Part shown: positions 1 to 18,312 of the stretch, in pieces
Layout: each line of letters starts with the position of its first letter
How positions within the stretch are numbered: position 1 is the first letter of the stretch
The notes under the pieces: model-generated
Told to the model about the DNA's origin: nothing
Databases searched by the model: none
What the model saw: the letters and a program-made list of their open reading frames with translations, nothing else
Source: Datisca glomerata
Lineage: Eukaryota; Streptophyta; Magnoliopsida; Cucurbitales; Datiscaceae
Reading direction: 5' to 3'
DNA: 64,000 nt
NCBI GenBank assembly: GCA_003255025.1
Contig: QANY01003900.1
Coordinates: forward strand, 186,001-250,000
Position numbers and translations under genes: made by a program

Positions 1-756
1 TCTTTTCTCCATTCTCTTTTTCCTCCCTTTATTTTCTTTCGCTTTCCTTCTACCCCATCTGTTTTTCTCTTTTTCCTTCTTCCCATCTCCTCCTCTTTCT
101 CTTTCTTGTTTCCTTTCTCCTCTACGTGTTCTCTCCTCCCTGCAGGTCTTTACTTTCTATTTTTAGTGCTTTTAGCGGAGTTCTCCTTCCGTTTTGGAAG
201 GGTTTTTCTTTTCTACTGGTTGTGTAGATTTTGTTCCACCAGATCCTCGATTTTTTGTGGTTGTTTTCTCTTCAGATATGGCTTCAGAGATGATTTTGGG
301 GCTTTACATGTGTTCGACACAACCGGGCATCCTAGATTTGTTCGAGACGATGTTGTTCTTCATGCAAATATGCATTTACAATGTTAGCCAGTCGAGTTAA
401 GAATGGATGGTGGAAGACTTTTGTAACGAGCCGATCAAACTCTATTTTAATGTATTGGTTATGCACACATTTCATCCCCGTACATTATTAAGTATTTATT
501 GACCTTTATCTAGCACTTGTAATCATTTATTTGTATTTAGATCTGATAGTTTTATTTAGATCTTTTTTATGTATGTATCTTCGCGTTGTTATTGAAATGT
601 AATATTTTATGTTTCCCTTAAAAAACCCGTTTACTACATCAATAATTTAATATTTATTCAAAGCTCCCTAGCATTCCATATACTGTATGACCCTAAAATA
701 TAAATAAATAAGAAAAGCCTATCTTCCTTTTTTATTTAATTAATTATTTTCTGATG
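1..756. other. CT-rich unassigned sequence
   Basis: The first 200 bases are strongly pyrimidine-rich (runs of tttc, ctcc), followed by a short stretch of more balanced composition to about 450 and then AT-rich DNA. Short open frames exist (106-387 and 194-400, plus strand), but their products are rich in F, C and L, as expected from translated CT repeats, and match no family I know. It could be the tail of a gene lying left of the window, or the 3' flank of the thaumatin-like gene. I make no functional call. Confidence 0.4.
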
Positions 757-3700
757 TCAAGGACAGAAAGTAATGACATAGTTAGCTCCACCACTACAGG
801 TAAAAGTACTTGTTTTGTCGTCATAGGCATAACTATAAGCCTGAGGGCATTGGTTCTTGAAGATCCTTGAATAATTATTTGGTGTGCATTTATCAGGTGT
901 AGCAAACTCACCAGTACAGCAATACTCCGGCGTATTGAATGCCACACATGCACTTTTGCAAGCAATCACACCACCATCTACTCCTTTCACTGCCAACTCA
1001 TTTGGACAAACCTGATTCACATTTGATGGACAGCTCGTCGAATTACAAACGTTGGATCCTCCTTGTGGGATCACCGAAACCGGTAAATTGAAGCCGTCGA
1101 CGAGACTAATATCATAAAAGTCTTGTCCGCCATTCAACGCTAACGTGAACTCTACAAGAGACGCCGGTGGAATTGCACCTGCGCCATTGCATTGTATTTG
1201 TTTCGAGGCGCAGTCGGCTGTCGCGCACGCGAACATCCCGGAGGCGTCCGTGGCGCACCGTGTTCGGCCCCAAAATCGTCCGGACCATGGGGCATCAACA
1301 CTGAGAGATAGTGATGTGCTAGAGGATAATTCAAAGCCGGTTGAGGATAATGGGGTGCCTGAGCCTGTTAGAGTGCCTGGCCACACTGTGTATGGGCAAT
1401 TGTTTGTGAATGTGAATGTGGTTGACTGCGTACCTGCATTTATGACATCATAAAAACAATTATTTAATTGAAATACAAATTAGTTAAATTCACAAATTTG
1501 AAGTGTTGCTTATGATATTTTTAATGAAGAAATTTATAATAATAAACTTTCCACAAAAAATAATTGTAGTTTTCGAAGGACGTGTTTTATTGTTTAGAAT
1601 TATTAATAATTAGTAAACACGTTAACCTGCTCATTATTATGACTTCCTCCACATTTCACTATGATTTTGATTATTTATATCTCATTTTGATTCGAAAAAT
1701 TAGGTAAATATTCACAAAGCGGAATCTCGTACTTATATATGTGATTCTATAAAAAAGCATTGTCCGTCTTATTAAATTTTGTTAATTATAATCTATATTG
1801 AACTAATTAAGTTGCACGTACGATACATGTGATATATTTTTATTTTTTAATCTGTTATTTTAATATTTTTTTCACAAATACTATTTGTAAAACAATTAAA
1901 ACACCATAATTACAATGATTATTATCATTTTAAATTGATTTGCTTCAGTATATTATTATTTTTTATTTCACATGATAAATGAGCTAAAAATATGTTATAT
2001 TTTTTTTTAATTGATTGAACTTTCTCAATATAATTCTTAATGAATGAAATACTTAACATAAGTATTTTATTGTCTGAATATAATATTATATTATGAATAA
2101 CAATTTATTGGCTAGTAAACCCTTTTACAAATAACCATGTAATTTTAACTGAATGTGGCTTCATTTATTAATAACAAATTCAAGAGTATATTGACCAAGA
2201 ACAAATGAGTAAAATACTTCCTCAAGTTATGCAACATTGGAGAAATAAGCAGACAAGAAAAGGTAATTAATTAAATAATGCACCATAAGGGTTGTTTGTA
2301 AATTTACAAAATGAACAAAATCATATAATAATTATTCTTTTTCCATTTCTCCTTTAATATACTATTTATGTGCTACGTGTGTTGCACGTGATATAATAAT
2401 TTAATATGTATAATATTTTTGTGTTTAATGTTCTAATACTATTTATAGTTTAATAAAACTATTAAATTGGTGATAAACTAACAAAATTCAATTGATTGGT
2501 TTATTCGTGTTAAAGTACATGTAGATGAGAGCGAAAATGAAATATTTTCTTTTGTAAGAAACATGAAAAGACTGAGAAATAAAAAAATCAAAGCTAAAAA
2601 ATTAATAAACACAATAACTTTAAAAATTGTCTTAATTCATTATTAATTAATCAAAAATAATAATTAATTTTAAAAAGGTTAATTAAAATATTTTATTTAA
2701 TCTTATTAAGTGAACCCGTTAAACGTATTTATAAATATACGTGTCAATTAATCACATTTGAACGTATCAAATAAAAAATAGTAGCGTCAGAATAATAAAT
2801 AATTTAGATAAAATCACTATAAAATGTTATTCTCATGTGAGTTTTATTCGAGATAAGTCTTATAGATAGGTGCAATTCTTAACCTAACATATTATCTATA
2901 TTTATTGAACTTATTTAGTAATTTTAATCTACTCATTTTACAACTTACTATTAGTGATACATCAATTTTTTTTTAAAGTTAGTCTAGCTATTTAAACCAA
3001 AATATTAACTATTCAATTAAATTTTTCAAGATTTAATTTTTTAGTCTAAATGTGTAATAAAAATATAAATTTAATTTAAGATAACTCATTGGGAGTAATT
3101 ATTTAATAGTATTGTGGATGTTTATGAGAAATAAGTACTTAAAATTTAGGTTAATATCTTTATAGTCATTTAAGAAAATTTAGTGATCATGAATGGACAA
3201 AATGACCTAAAAATTATTCTCATTGTCATGTCATTTTTAATATATTAAAGATTAAAGACGAATGCATGCACATATTTTTTTCAAAAATATTCAATTATCT
3301 CATCTTAAACAAATAAACATGTAAAGCTTTAAATTTAAATTGTCAAAGTAAATAATCTTTTATATCTATTAGAAAAGTTGTAAATTTTGGAAGTTATAAA
3401 AATCAAGTCAATAATACATATATATAATTAAATTGTGTTTAATTATACATTGTTATTGAAATTATTAAATATGTGTTATAATTATATTAATGAAATATAA
3501 TTGATCTTAGAGACTATTTTTTTTCTCAATGCATTGCCCCACTAAAATATTTTTTTCCAGACCCATCAGTGAAGATAATTTATTTGATTCAATATATTAA
3601 TTAAGAAGCGAAAAATAAAAGAATAGAATTTTAGTTACATTAAAATGATAAAACTTGTGAACGTATATGTAAAAACAACCAATTAGAAAAAGAAAATTCA

Positions 3701-3798
3701 GATTAAAAATTGAAGAAGAGAGAGAGAGAATGAAAGGTTAAAATACCTGCAAGGAAGAGCGAGAAAGACATAAGGAGAATCAGTGTTAGAAATGCCAT
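757..3798 (-). CDS. Thaumatin-like protein (PR-5 family), secreted
   Basis: Exons on the minus strand are 3798-3747 and 1433-757, giving 242 aa. Exon 1 holds the start MAFLTLILLMS and a hydrophobic signal peptide of about 20 residues; its last base joins exon 2 to give ...LFLAGTQSTTFTFTNNCPYT, the standard N-terminus of the mature protein. All 16 cysteines of the eight-disulfide fold are present. The thaumatin signature is at GMFACATADC, and the acidic-cleft region at VEFTL and QDFYDISLVDGFNLP is intact. The protein ends in NYVITFCP, as small TLPs do, with no C-terminal vacuolar extension, so apoplastic secretion is likely. Family members bind or hydrolyse beta-glucans, inhibit fungi or respond to stress; the specific role here is unknown. 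A TATA box lies about 60 bases upstream of the ATG. The 2313-bp intron is long for this family, but both splice sites are canonical. Confidence 0.95.
1434..3746 (-). other. Intron of the thaumatin-like gene
   Basis: A 2.3 kb very AT-rich intron that splits the codon after the signal peptide. The donor is GCAG/GTATTT and the acceptor AATGCAG/GTACGC. I see no coding remnant or recognisable transposon, only poly-A/T runs and simple TA-rich sequence. Confidence 0.8.
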
Positions 3799-3854
3799 TG
3801 CTAACAACTTATAAATTTGTTTTTTGTTTCAGGAATAAACCGATGAAGAAGAGG

Positions 3855-3863
3855 TTATATATA
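3855..3863 (-). promoter_or_regulatory. TATA box of the thaumatin-like gene
   Basis: TATATATAA on the minus strand, within CCCTATATATAACC, 57 to 65 bases upstream of the ATG at 3798. The spacing leaves room for a transcription start about 30 bases downstream and a short leader. Confidence 0.7.
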
Positions 3864-5182
3864 GGGAATTCCAAGGCCAAGGGCTAATACAGACCAGTAA
3901 TTATAGACCGATTACGTATCTATCTAATTTTAATTAATTAAATGATATGGTAATTATTCATAAATTAATATTTATGACTTATTAAAATTATTTTATTAAT
4001 TATAAATTAACAAATATATAAATTAATTAATTTGGTTAGTAATAAAATATTAACTATTTTAAGTTGTAAAAAGACACATCCTTGGTAAATTATGATAGAT
4101 TAATTAGATCTTATCCAACCAAATTATTTATACATGTCAATAAATCTAAGATTTCATGAATTAATAATATCATATTTACTAAAAATACATTAATTAGCTG
4201 ATATATTTATATGGCAGTAAATCTTCATCTATTGTATCTGACAAGTTATACTTATCAGTTTTAATTTCCTTTTTTGTTCAAAAACTTATATATTTTTTTC
4301 CAAAACCATTAATTGATCATTAATTATTATAAAAAATTATATTGTATCGATAATATAGCACTGATATTGGGAGATAATCTACAACGCGATTACCTCATGT
4401 GAAGTGAACGATGGATAGATCACACTTAGATTTGTACTAGTTATGTGGTACTGTACCCATCTTAAGATTGATCGAGGCACTTGGCACGATTTAAGTTGAA
4501 TATCGTGTTTTTAAATCAAAATAACGGTATTTTGAATGAATGAAATTGTATTATGTTTTCTAAGATGCGCAGATAAAAGTTGAGCGGTTAAATTTTTTAA
4601 TCTATCATTTTACTCCATATATATTTCAACTAGAAATTTAATACGATGAAAATAGACAACGACCTCACCTAACGTACTCCTTTTGTTTTGTTGTATTTTT
4701 TTTACAATAATGACATTATTATTTTATTTTTTTCATATTTCTTCTTTTTCCTTATCTAATAATATTTTAGATGATTCTTCAATATTATAATAGAATATAA
4801 TTTAAATAGTTAATAAATAATAAATAGTAACAAACAATTTGTTTTTAACAACAGATATCTTTTCTTGAAATAATTAGTTATCTTTACTTAGAAAACTTGA
4901 TCAAATAGTCAATTAATCCAGGAAATCCTTTCCAACAGATTTAGCTATAGAGAGGCATTGTCCTTAGGGAAGTGCATGTTTATCTTCACTGGTTCTATTG
5001 ATTGTCATTGATCAAGGAAAGAAACAGAACAAGTTCAAACATGTTTTTAACCTTATTGTCATCAGCTTGACATATGATTCAAACACCTCTAGTTAACTAA
5101 AGACAGACTTCAACAGCCATGATAGATTGTATCATATTTACTTCTTTCATTGCAACAAACAGACTCAAAAATTTTAGTACGG
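3864..5182. other. AT-rich intergenic region
   Basis: About 1.3 kb between the thaumatin-like promoter and the 3' end of the CIR gene. It is rich in aatta and ttaatt motifs and has no open frame of note. It probably holds the upstream control region of the thaumatin-like gene and the 3' UTR of CIR; no specific element can be named. Confidence 0.5.
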
Positions 5183-8100
5183 TTAATGTCTTCTTTTGTC
5201 ATTTTTAGAATATCTCTGCTCAGAATCTTGCGACAAATAAGAACGCTTTTGGCAACCCCGTCTGCATCTTCTGTGTTTCCTATCATCATCAGAATCAGTG
5301 GAAGCGTAACGCTTGCCTTCTCTTCCATCTCTTCTGCGATTACTATCTTCACCACAGTCTTCTGATGAGTAAGAATACTTCGACGTCTTCTTATCACTTC
5401 TTTGATGCCTCTCAGTGTCGGAATCTTCAGAAAAATACGAATGTTCTTTTCTTCTCCTTTTGGTTCTATGCCGCATGTCGGATTCAGGATCATTGGATAT
5501 ATTAGAACGCTTAGACCTCCTCTTATCACTTCTTTCATGCCTATCTTGGATGGAATCATCGGACGAATATGTATTTTCTTTTCCTCTCTTTTTAGTTCGA
5601 TGATGCAAATCAGAATCAGGATCTTCAGACGAATAATTACGCTTGCTTCTGCTCTGTTTATCATTTCCATCAATCTCTGAAGTGTCTAATGAACTTGACT
5701 CATTTCGCCGGGTCTTCTTTTTAGATTTCTCCGTCTTCCTTGATCCTTTCCTCTCATGTGAATGAGAAAACATTTCATCCTCTTGTGGGTCCTTCGATTT
5801 TCTACTCTTCGATGATGACCGTTTCCGTTTGTGCTTACGCTTCTTTGAAGACTTCTTTTTCCGCGTTCTGCTTGAAACGTTTGTCAGCAACTCGGGGATA
5901 ATACCCCCACTGAGAAAGCCTACAGAGATATGTGGAGAATAACTCATCAGCGGCAAGAATTAGGACTTCTATAATCTTTTTTATAAGAAAAAAGATTTGC
6001 ATTAATGTGAAAATCCACAAAGAATGAGCAGAATGAGCAATCCAAACGAACGATCAATAACAATACAAAAACACTACTCAACCTGTACAAACAGCTATCC
6101 AGTCAGCGTTAACAAAAAACAAGTGTATGTTTTTATAGGAGTTCTATAATCTGATAGTGTAGAATTATCTTCACCTCCATACTCATCAAATACAAAAACA
6201 CTACTCAACCTGTACAAACAGCTATCCAGTCAGCGTTAACAAAAAACAAGTGTATGTTTTTATAGGAGTTCTATAATCTGATAGTGTAGAATTATCTTCA
6301 CCTCCATACTCATCAAATATGTCTTCAGCGACTATTTGCTGATTCAGATCATCTAGCTTAAAACCTCCACGAGGAGGACTGATTCCTGGTTTCTGCTTCA
6401 GCTCCCACTTTAAAGGCTGCGGAATAGCCAAAATAGCATTAAGTAGCAATTAGTTTTCAGGACCAAAGACCTAACATATCATAGTATAGATGCCAAAATA
6501 TACTTTTGCCAGAGGCATGCGCAGGCTCTTCAATGATGGGAAGACAAAGACCATTGAAGCCAATTGAGAATTTTATGCATATGAGTACCTTGTTGTGGTA
6601 TATCTAGAAGTTCAGTTTATGCTACAGAAGAAGACTTCTTTGTCATGTTTTCAAATTTATTTGGTTAGAAATTATAACTTACGTATATCAAGTGTTTTTG
6701 AAATGCCTAAAACAATAGTGAGATAGCAAATGGAGAAAGGAAATTTATGATCTCTCACATTAAGTCACAAATGCACTAACGAAGAAGATGTTGTGTGTAA
6801 TTATTGGAAATAGAGGGGATGTACTGTAATTAGGACAAAATACAAGGGACGTGCTATAATTTACCAAAATACTTTTATGAAATCAAACAACTCTTCTTTT
6901 CTTCACTATTTTCTAAAAGTTAACTTTCAAATCACATGACAGAGGTACCTGCTTTAACACTTCCATAACGTATCCTCTTGTTTTTAGCATAGAGTGTTAA
7001 AATTCAAGAGAAGGGACACATCCCAAGGTTATCAAGAAGAAGATCCTTCTATAGAATATAAAACTCTACTGAAGGGGCAGGAGTCCAAGCTTTGCAAGAT
7101 CAGAATCCTCCCTAGCTAACAGAGAGGCTTATCAAATATGAAATATGGACTTAATGATAATAATACTATACAAACACCAACTTCTTAGGGAATATATGAG
7201 ACATCATCAGTGCTACTGAAGAAAAATGATTAATTCAAAGACTGTACTACTATTCTACCTCACATCTCTACAAATTACCATAAATAAAAAAGATAGGTCA
7301 TCTATTCACTTGAACAAAACAAAAACCGTGATTGACAGGAAAAAACCAACTCTAATACACTCAAATGATAAAATACTAGATATGCTATACGGGTCAATAC
7401 TAAACATCGTCAAGTTCCATTGCTTTATACTTAAGAATTTTAATATTCAAAGTTCAAAAAATTGATTTGTAAATGGAGTAACCTAAAACAAATGCCCTGC
7501 ATAATTGTAATAATTCAATGGAGATAAAAACTTAATTTTATACAAAAATCATAATGCATAAGATCCTAAGATCCAAGATCCTGAGTCACCCATTCCACCG
7601 ATAATGGAATTGTACGCTCCAACTTATATTTTTGGCAAATAGCAGCTCTGGCGAAACAACAACCAAATTCTACAACACAATACCCTTTCCAAGACTACAA
7701 TTTCTTCTTGTTTATCTTTAATTTATTGCACTGCATATACACATATTAACTAATATAAAGATGCATCACTTACCAAGTGGTTAAAAGCAAAAAATACACA
7801 TTCAACTTTTCTTTTTAAATACTGACAGCTAGTATTTGGCAACCAGAATACTATAATAACTTTACTGGTGGCAGGATCATTGGTTTGATTAAAATAGTTT
7901 TAATATAACTTGTTACTATTTGAGTTTGTTACATTCTTCATTGTATATAGTTTGGCATACTTTCAGTTCCTTAGTGTCTCTAGAGGGGAATAATTTAATG
8001 ATTCGCGCCAAAGTCAAGGCCCATACCTACAGCAAAAGGTTGGAGACTCATACTACGCTTTATAACCCATTTATAAGTGATGTTTAGATTAGGATATCAG

Positions 8101-10173
8101 AAACCATAACTTTCTAGAGTACATCCCAAGCATAGGACTTACCTCACTAGGATCGATTTGAGCTAGAATGGCAGTCAAGGGATCATCTCTCTTTAATCGG
8201 CTTTGTTCATTAGGCATTATCGCATCCTTTAGTGGACATTCCCGGTCACCACTTTGGTGGCCATGAGTTCCACATCGGACACATTTCACATTGCGCAGTT
8301 CTACTCCAAATGGTTTGGCTCTTGCCGGAAGACCTGTCTCTAGCCTGGGGGGAAATTGAAACATAAAATTATTAAGGCCTGATTGAGAGCTCTGTGACAC
8401 ATGATTGAATTAATAAATAGATATCAATATCATTGCAGCTACAATTACCCTACAGAAGCGAGATATGGAGTCATCAAAATTGATGGGCCAATCCCATTTT
8501 TATCAAAATCCAAATATTTTTTTCCTACTCTTTTCCCTTTCCTAAAAGGGAGACTACTCCTCAATGAGTCAATTGTCCCCTCAGATATTCACTCATTTTC
8601 AAGCAACCGAAATCATTGTACAACTGTTGCATACTTGTTCAGTAAGATATAGGGAGAAGACATACTCATATGAAACCATAGCATCCTCACAGATTTCTTA
8701 TTCCTTCTTTTGGGATATCTTCACTTATGGGAACAACTGACATTTATAGTTTGACAGAACCCTTTGATTCGTGAAAACAGCTAAGCACCCTTTGAGGAGA
8801 GAAGAAAATAAATGAATTAAGTAGAATCAACTAGTATAAAGATTTTCCTAGCTTTATATTCATATTACTTTCATAGACCAATATTCATACAATTAACTAT
8901 TAACGTCAAGATGGTTAACGTGAAAATGCAGCTGTCCCATTGAAAGTAACTGTGCTTCAGTTATTGATGATAACTTCATAAGCATCTGTCACTTGCAAAT
9001 ATTACTCATACAAAAGCAAGCTGGTAGGTAAAGCAACTGACAGATTATGTCATGCCAACAAAGAGACTTACCGCGGAGCATTTTTCAAGACTTCAAATTC
9101 TTCTTCAGTAGGTAAAGGCCGCCCAAAAACATCTTTTGGCCTTGGTTTCTTTTTTTCTTCACCCAAACGATCCCTGCCAGTAATAGATTCTGGAGCTCTG
9201 TGACAAAAATTGCAGGGTAATTAATTATCTCCAAAATCAACAAATATGAACAGCATGTCATTGACCTCATCAAGGTACTAACAAGATGAAGTTGTTACTC
9301 TTTTTCCAATTCTCTAGATTTCCGAAACATTCACTTCAAATATACTGAAAATATAAAAAGGAATATAAAGAACCTTTCAGTTGAGGTGCCAACTCTAGGA
9401 TACTCTTCAGTGGGGTTATCACCTTCTTCTCTTTTCATCTCATCAGCAATCTCCGCAGCTTTGGCGCTTTCAGCATTATAACCGGGTGGTCGAACATACA
9501 TAAAGCTAACAGCTTTCATCATCTCCACCTACATATCAATTAGAGATTTTCACATAAGATGGGAAAACCTTATTTCCGTGACGAAAAGTAAGTGCCTTTA
9601 ATACTTATACAATGGTGGCTTTGGAATTATTTAACAACTTTCATCTCTCTGTGATAGAAATTAAGAGTAGCATAAGAATTTAATGCAGAAGGACGACTAG
9701 CGAAATCAAATATATACTATGAGGTACTCTCCAACAAAATTTAAGAATGAAGTCCACAGTTTGACGTTAATTTTATGCTGCTGAGACTGAGAGACGAACC
9801 TTTTCCTTCTCTTTCTTGGAGATGAGAGCGGTCTGCCTAAAGAACTCCTGCTCTTGAGCATACTGCACAGAGAGGATATAACACAATTTTATGTGCTCGC
9901 ACTTGATATCAATATGTATTTCATATGAAGGGAAGGCAGAAAACTAACCTCGCGAGCAACCTCCTCACTGCGACGCTGGCGCTGGGCATGGGTCTGCTCG
10001 GCGATCCATTTGCGGCGTTGATTGGGATAAGAAAGAGGGTGCCATGGCTTTTGGTTGAGATAAGAGTGGCTCCATGCGGTACCCGCCTTGTCCTTGTAAT
10101 CTACTTCACCTGAACCGCCTTTGTCCGAGAACCTTTTGCTCAGCCTTATTCCTCCCCCCTCCTCTCCCTCCAT
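5183..10173 (-). CDS. CIR-domain protein (CBF1-interacting corepressor-like, splicing-related)
   Basis: Seven exons, minus strand: 10173-9949, 9862-9800, 9528-9374, 9197-9072, 8344-8143, 6416-6302, 5919-5183; 1623 bp, 540 aa, every junction in phase. The Cir_N region is at about residues 36-75 ([20 protein letters not shown]). The middle holds [20 protein letters not shown] and [19 protein letters not shown], both strongly conserved in the plant family as I remember it. A zinc knuckle C-X2-C-X4-H-X6-C is at residues 211-226 ([16 protein letters not shown]). After IFDEYGGFL the last 240 residues are a Lys/Arg/Ser/Asp/Glu tail with internal repeats, like SR-related nuclear proteins. Animal CIR is a Notch-pathway corepressor and also touches splicing factors; plants lack Notch, so a nuclear, spliceosome-linked role is an inference. 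The tail is longer than in the Arabidopsis homologue I recall. A tandem duplication copies the donor of exon 6. Confidence 0.93.
5345..5660 (-). repeat. Degenerate coding minisatellite in the CIR C-terminus
   Basis: The exon repeats a unit of roughly 25 residues several times, with shared elements of the type SSED.SD..HRTK, RH.RSDKR.SK and YSSED. The DNA shows the repeat as recurring gatgcctctc/gatgcctatc and cttcagacgaata-like blocks. Repeat number probably varies between alleles. Confidence 0.7.
6064..6317. repeat. Perfect 127-bp tandem duplication across a splice donor
   Basis: Bases 6064-6190 and 6191-6317 are identical as I read them. Each copy holds the last 16 bases of CIR exon 6 (minus strand ATTTGATGAGTATGGAG) followed by the donor GTGAAG and about 105 bases of intron. 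The donor next to the intact exon is at 6301/6300; the second copy is at 6174/6173. Use of the distal copy would run into an in-frame stop just before it. Confidence 0.92.
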
Positions 10174-11173
10174 TTCTTGTACTCTCTCTCTCTCCCCGGC
10201 TGTGCGCGCTTTGTAGTTTGTTTAGTGTATGCACCCTTAAAGACGATTGTACCCAAAAAGTAAGAAGATGTCCAAAATACCCTGTACCCATCAACTATTC
10301 AAATATGCTCCTTGAATTGAATAACCTCGAATAGAACTGTTTATGAGGATGTGACTATAGTAAATAATTCATAAATAAAACATTCACACATTGATAGGGT
10401 TTATAGCAAGATCTGGGAGGGACATCTGAAACACGTAGAGACTGTTCTAGAAGCTCTGCGTGAGCACCAGCTGAAAGTCCATATAGAATTGTGAAATCTC
10501 AACCAGATTTAGAGGATGACTGTGAACTTTCAAACATTTTCAGGTTATTAGAATCGGACCATTATCAAGTACAATTATACAATATAATTTAACATCAATA
10601 CATTACAAGAATGCCACTTTCACCTAATAAATATTCAATTTAACTATATTTTTATTGAGACAAGTTGCACGTGTTGTTAATTGAAAAAAAAACCATCAAC
10701 CATGAGTTTATTTAAGAAAACAATGTCTCTATTTTTAGAGAAATTTGATATGTTTATGCGAGTTTAAGTGTACAAAGATGTTAGAATTGTACCGATGCAC
10801 TCTTGTCTCACTAAACTGAAGAAGATTTTTGTTGTATCTAAAACTATCTTTTAATTTTAAACAGTCTAAATCCGATTTAAAAATATTTTTTTTGTTTTTA
10901 TTTTTAATTTCTGATGATGAAGAGTTGACGAACACAAGATCCAATTAGTGATAATTCATGTTTTTGGGGAAAAATTAGGGTCAGTTTTCAAAAACTTATT
11001 TATATGGGGGTGCTATTTTCCCAAAAAACTGTTATGTTTCCGGTTAACCCACCCATCTCATTTTGATCTGATCGGATCAGTTTCTCTTACAATCTGGGAG
11101 GAATCTTCTTGTGCTGTTTGTTCGAACAAAACCTTCGTTAAGCTCAGAGCAGAACTAAAAGGAGCCCACCACC
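10174..11173. promoter_or_regulatory. Shared upstream region between CIR and COG6
   Basis: A 1.0 kb interval separates the start codons of two divergent genes (CIR minus, COG6 plus). The CIR side holds a GA-rich (minus strand) leader at 10160-10200. The COG6 side ends in a good initiation context, caccaccATGG. No TATA box at a convincing distance was seen for COG6. No transposon was recognised. Both promoters must lie here unless one gene has a non-coding first exon beyond it. Confidence 0.6.
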
Positions 11174-16953
<5,780 letters not shown>

Positions 16954-18013
16954 AGCTATATTTATAATGCTAACACACAATGTATGCTGCCATTTTGTTT
17001 TCTTTCTTGGTTTCACAGTTATGTAGTCTTTTCTTTTCTTTTCTTTGGTTTTCAATTTCAACCAAATAATGTGGTGAGACCCAGCGAGCTCAAAAGGCTG
17101 TGTTGCACTTTTGTTTTCATTCAAATACACTCTCTTTTGTCATAGGAGAATCGTAAATTTGCAGGAGTAATTATATAATGATCAAGTTCTAGACCAGAAG
17201 GATCAAGTAATGTGTGTCTGTCATTAATTGGATAGTAAATCTATAAATGACAAACCATTTTAATGATTGATAAAACGTCACTTTATGAATGATTTACACA
17301 TCACTTAGTCAATTAAAACCTAATCGACGAAGTAAATCTTCAGTATCATTAGTTAGATTAACTGTCTCAGTTAAACTAAATTGGTATTTTTTTAATTTTT
17401 TTTATAGACATTAGCGCATGAATTGGTGAATGACATTTAAGCTTAGCTGTGATAACAATATTAACATGTTGCTACCCAACTCTATCATACTACTTAACAT
17501 AAGAAAGTAACTAACCTTGGTCAGCTTAAAATGATTCAATTTGTAGCGATTGAATTTCAGATGACATGAAAGTAAAATCTCAAATGACATATTTACTACT
17601 ATAAAAGTTTGCCTCGAAGCGAATGATACCGAGGAGGAAATAGTTTAGTAGGCACATCAACCGCTTATGGCAGTAGGTACACTTCCCAACTTCCATTTCA
17701 TGTCAAAGAACTTAAAATTGGTTAAATTTAGCTTCTATAAGCACCCTATTTGCACATATTTTTATTTTCAATTGCTATCATCTTCCAATGAGCTCTCTAC
17801 CTACTAACATTCACTTAACATTTCAGCTTGCCCGGCACTGCAATTTCTGCACAAATTCAGTGAAATTTGTATTAAATGATTGTCGAAAGAAAATGTGTGG
17901 TTCTTAAGATGCTTTAAAACTAGCGGCTTTGTATAGAATAAGGTTTAATTGGAAAAAAATACTTATATTCATGTACTAAATTTTCTAAAAAACAATGGTG
18001 CATAAAATATTAT
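16954..18013. other. Intergenic region downstream of COG6
   Basis: The COG6 3' flank begins with a T-rich ttttctttt tract. Then follows AT-rich sequence without open frames. No mobile element was recognised. Confidence 0.5.
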
Positions 18014-18312
18014 TACCAAATCCATATATCACCACAAAGAGATAGGTCGAGAGAGAGAGGGAGAGAGCTATGGCAGCGGCCGCGGCAGTGGCGGATGTAG
18101 GTGGCATCGGTGGTGGAGGTTTGAGTATATGGGGAGGAGATGTGAGAAGAGCACAGGCAGCAACGGTGGTGGTGCAATTAGTCCATGGAGGGTACCACGT
18201 TATAACAAAAGTGACTCTAAATGTAGGGATGAACCAGCTTGTGTTCTGCGTATTTCGAGACCTCCTTGACCTCTCTATCCTTCTCCATTGCCTATCTCCG
18301 TGAGAAGTACGT
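18014..18312 (+). pseudogene. Truncated duplicate of WAT1-related exon 1
   Basis: The sequence from the leader motif ccaaatccatatat through the first-exon donor region copies 20450-20740. The frame starts [20 protein letters not shown] and keeps [26 protein letters not shown] and LSIL. A net 2-bp deletion after LSIL then shifts the frame and ends it at 18301-18303 (the TGA read out of cgtgagaag). The donor (gagaa/gtacgt) is still present, but exons 2 to 7 are absent before the functional gene starts at 20502. I read this as a partial tandem duplication that decayed. It has accumulated many substitutions, so it is not recent. Confidence 0.85.

Noticed and set aside
5110..5680. Several plus- and minus-strand frames opposite the CIR last exon
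   Set aside because: They are shadows of the repeat-rich coding exon; only the frame ending at 5183 continues the conserved protein.
7226..7465. 79-aa plus-strand frame in the largest CIR intron
   Set aside because: It has low-complexity AT-rich composition and no recognisable motif.
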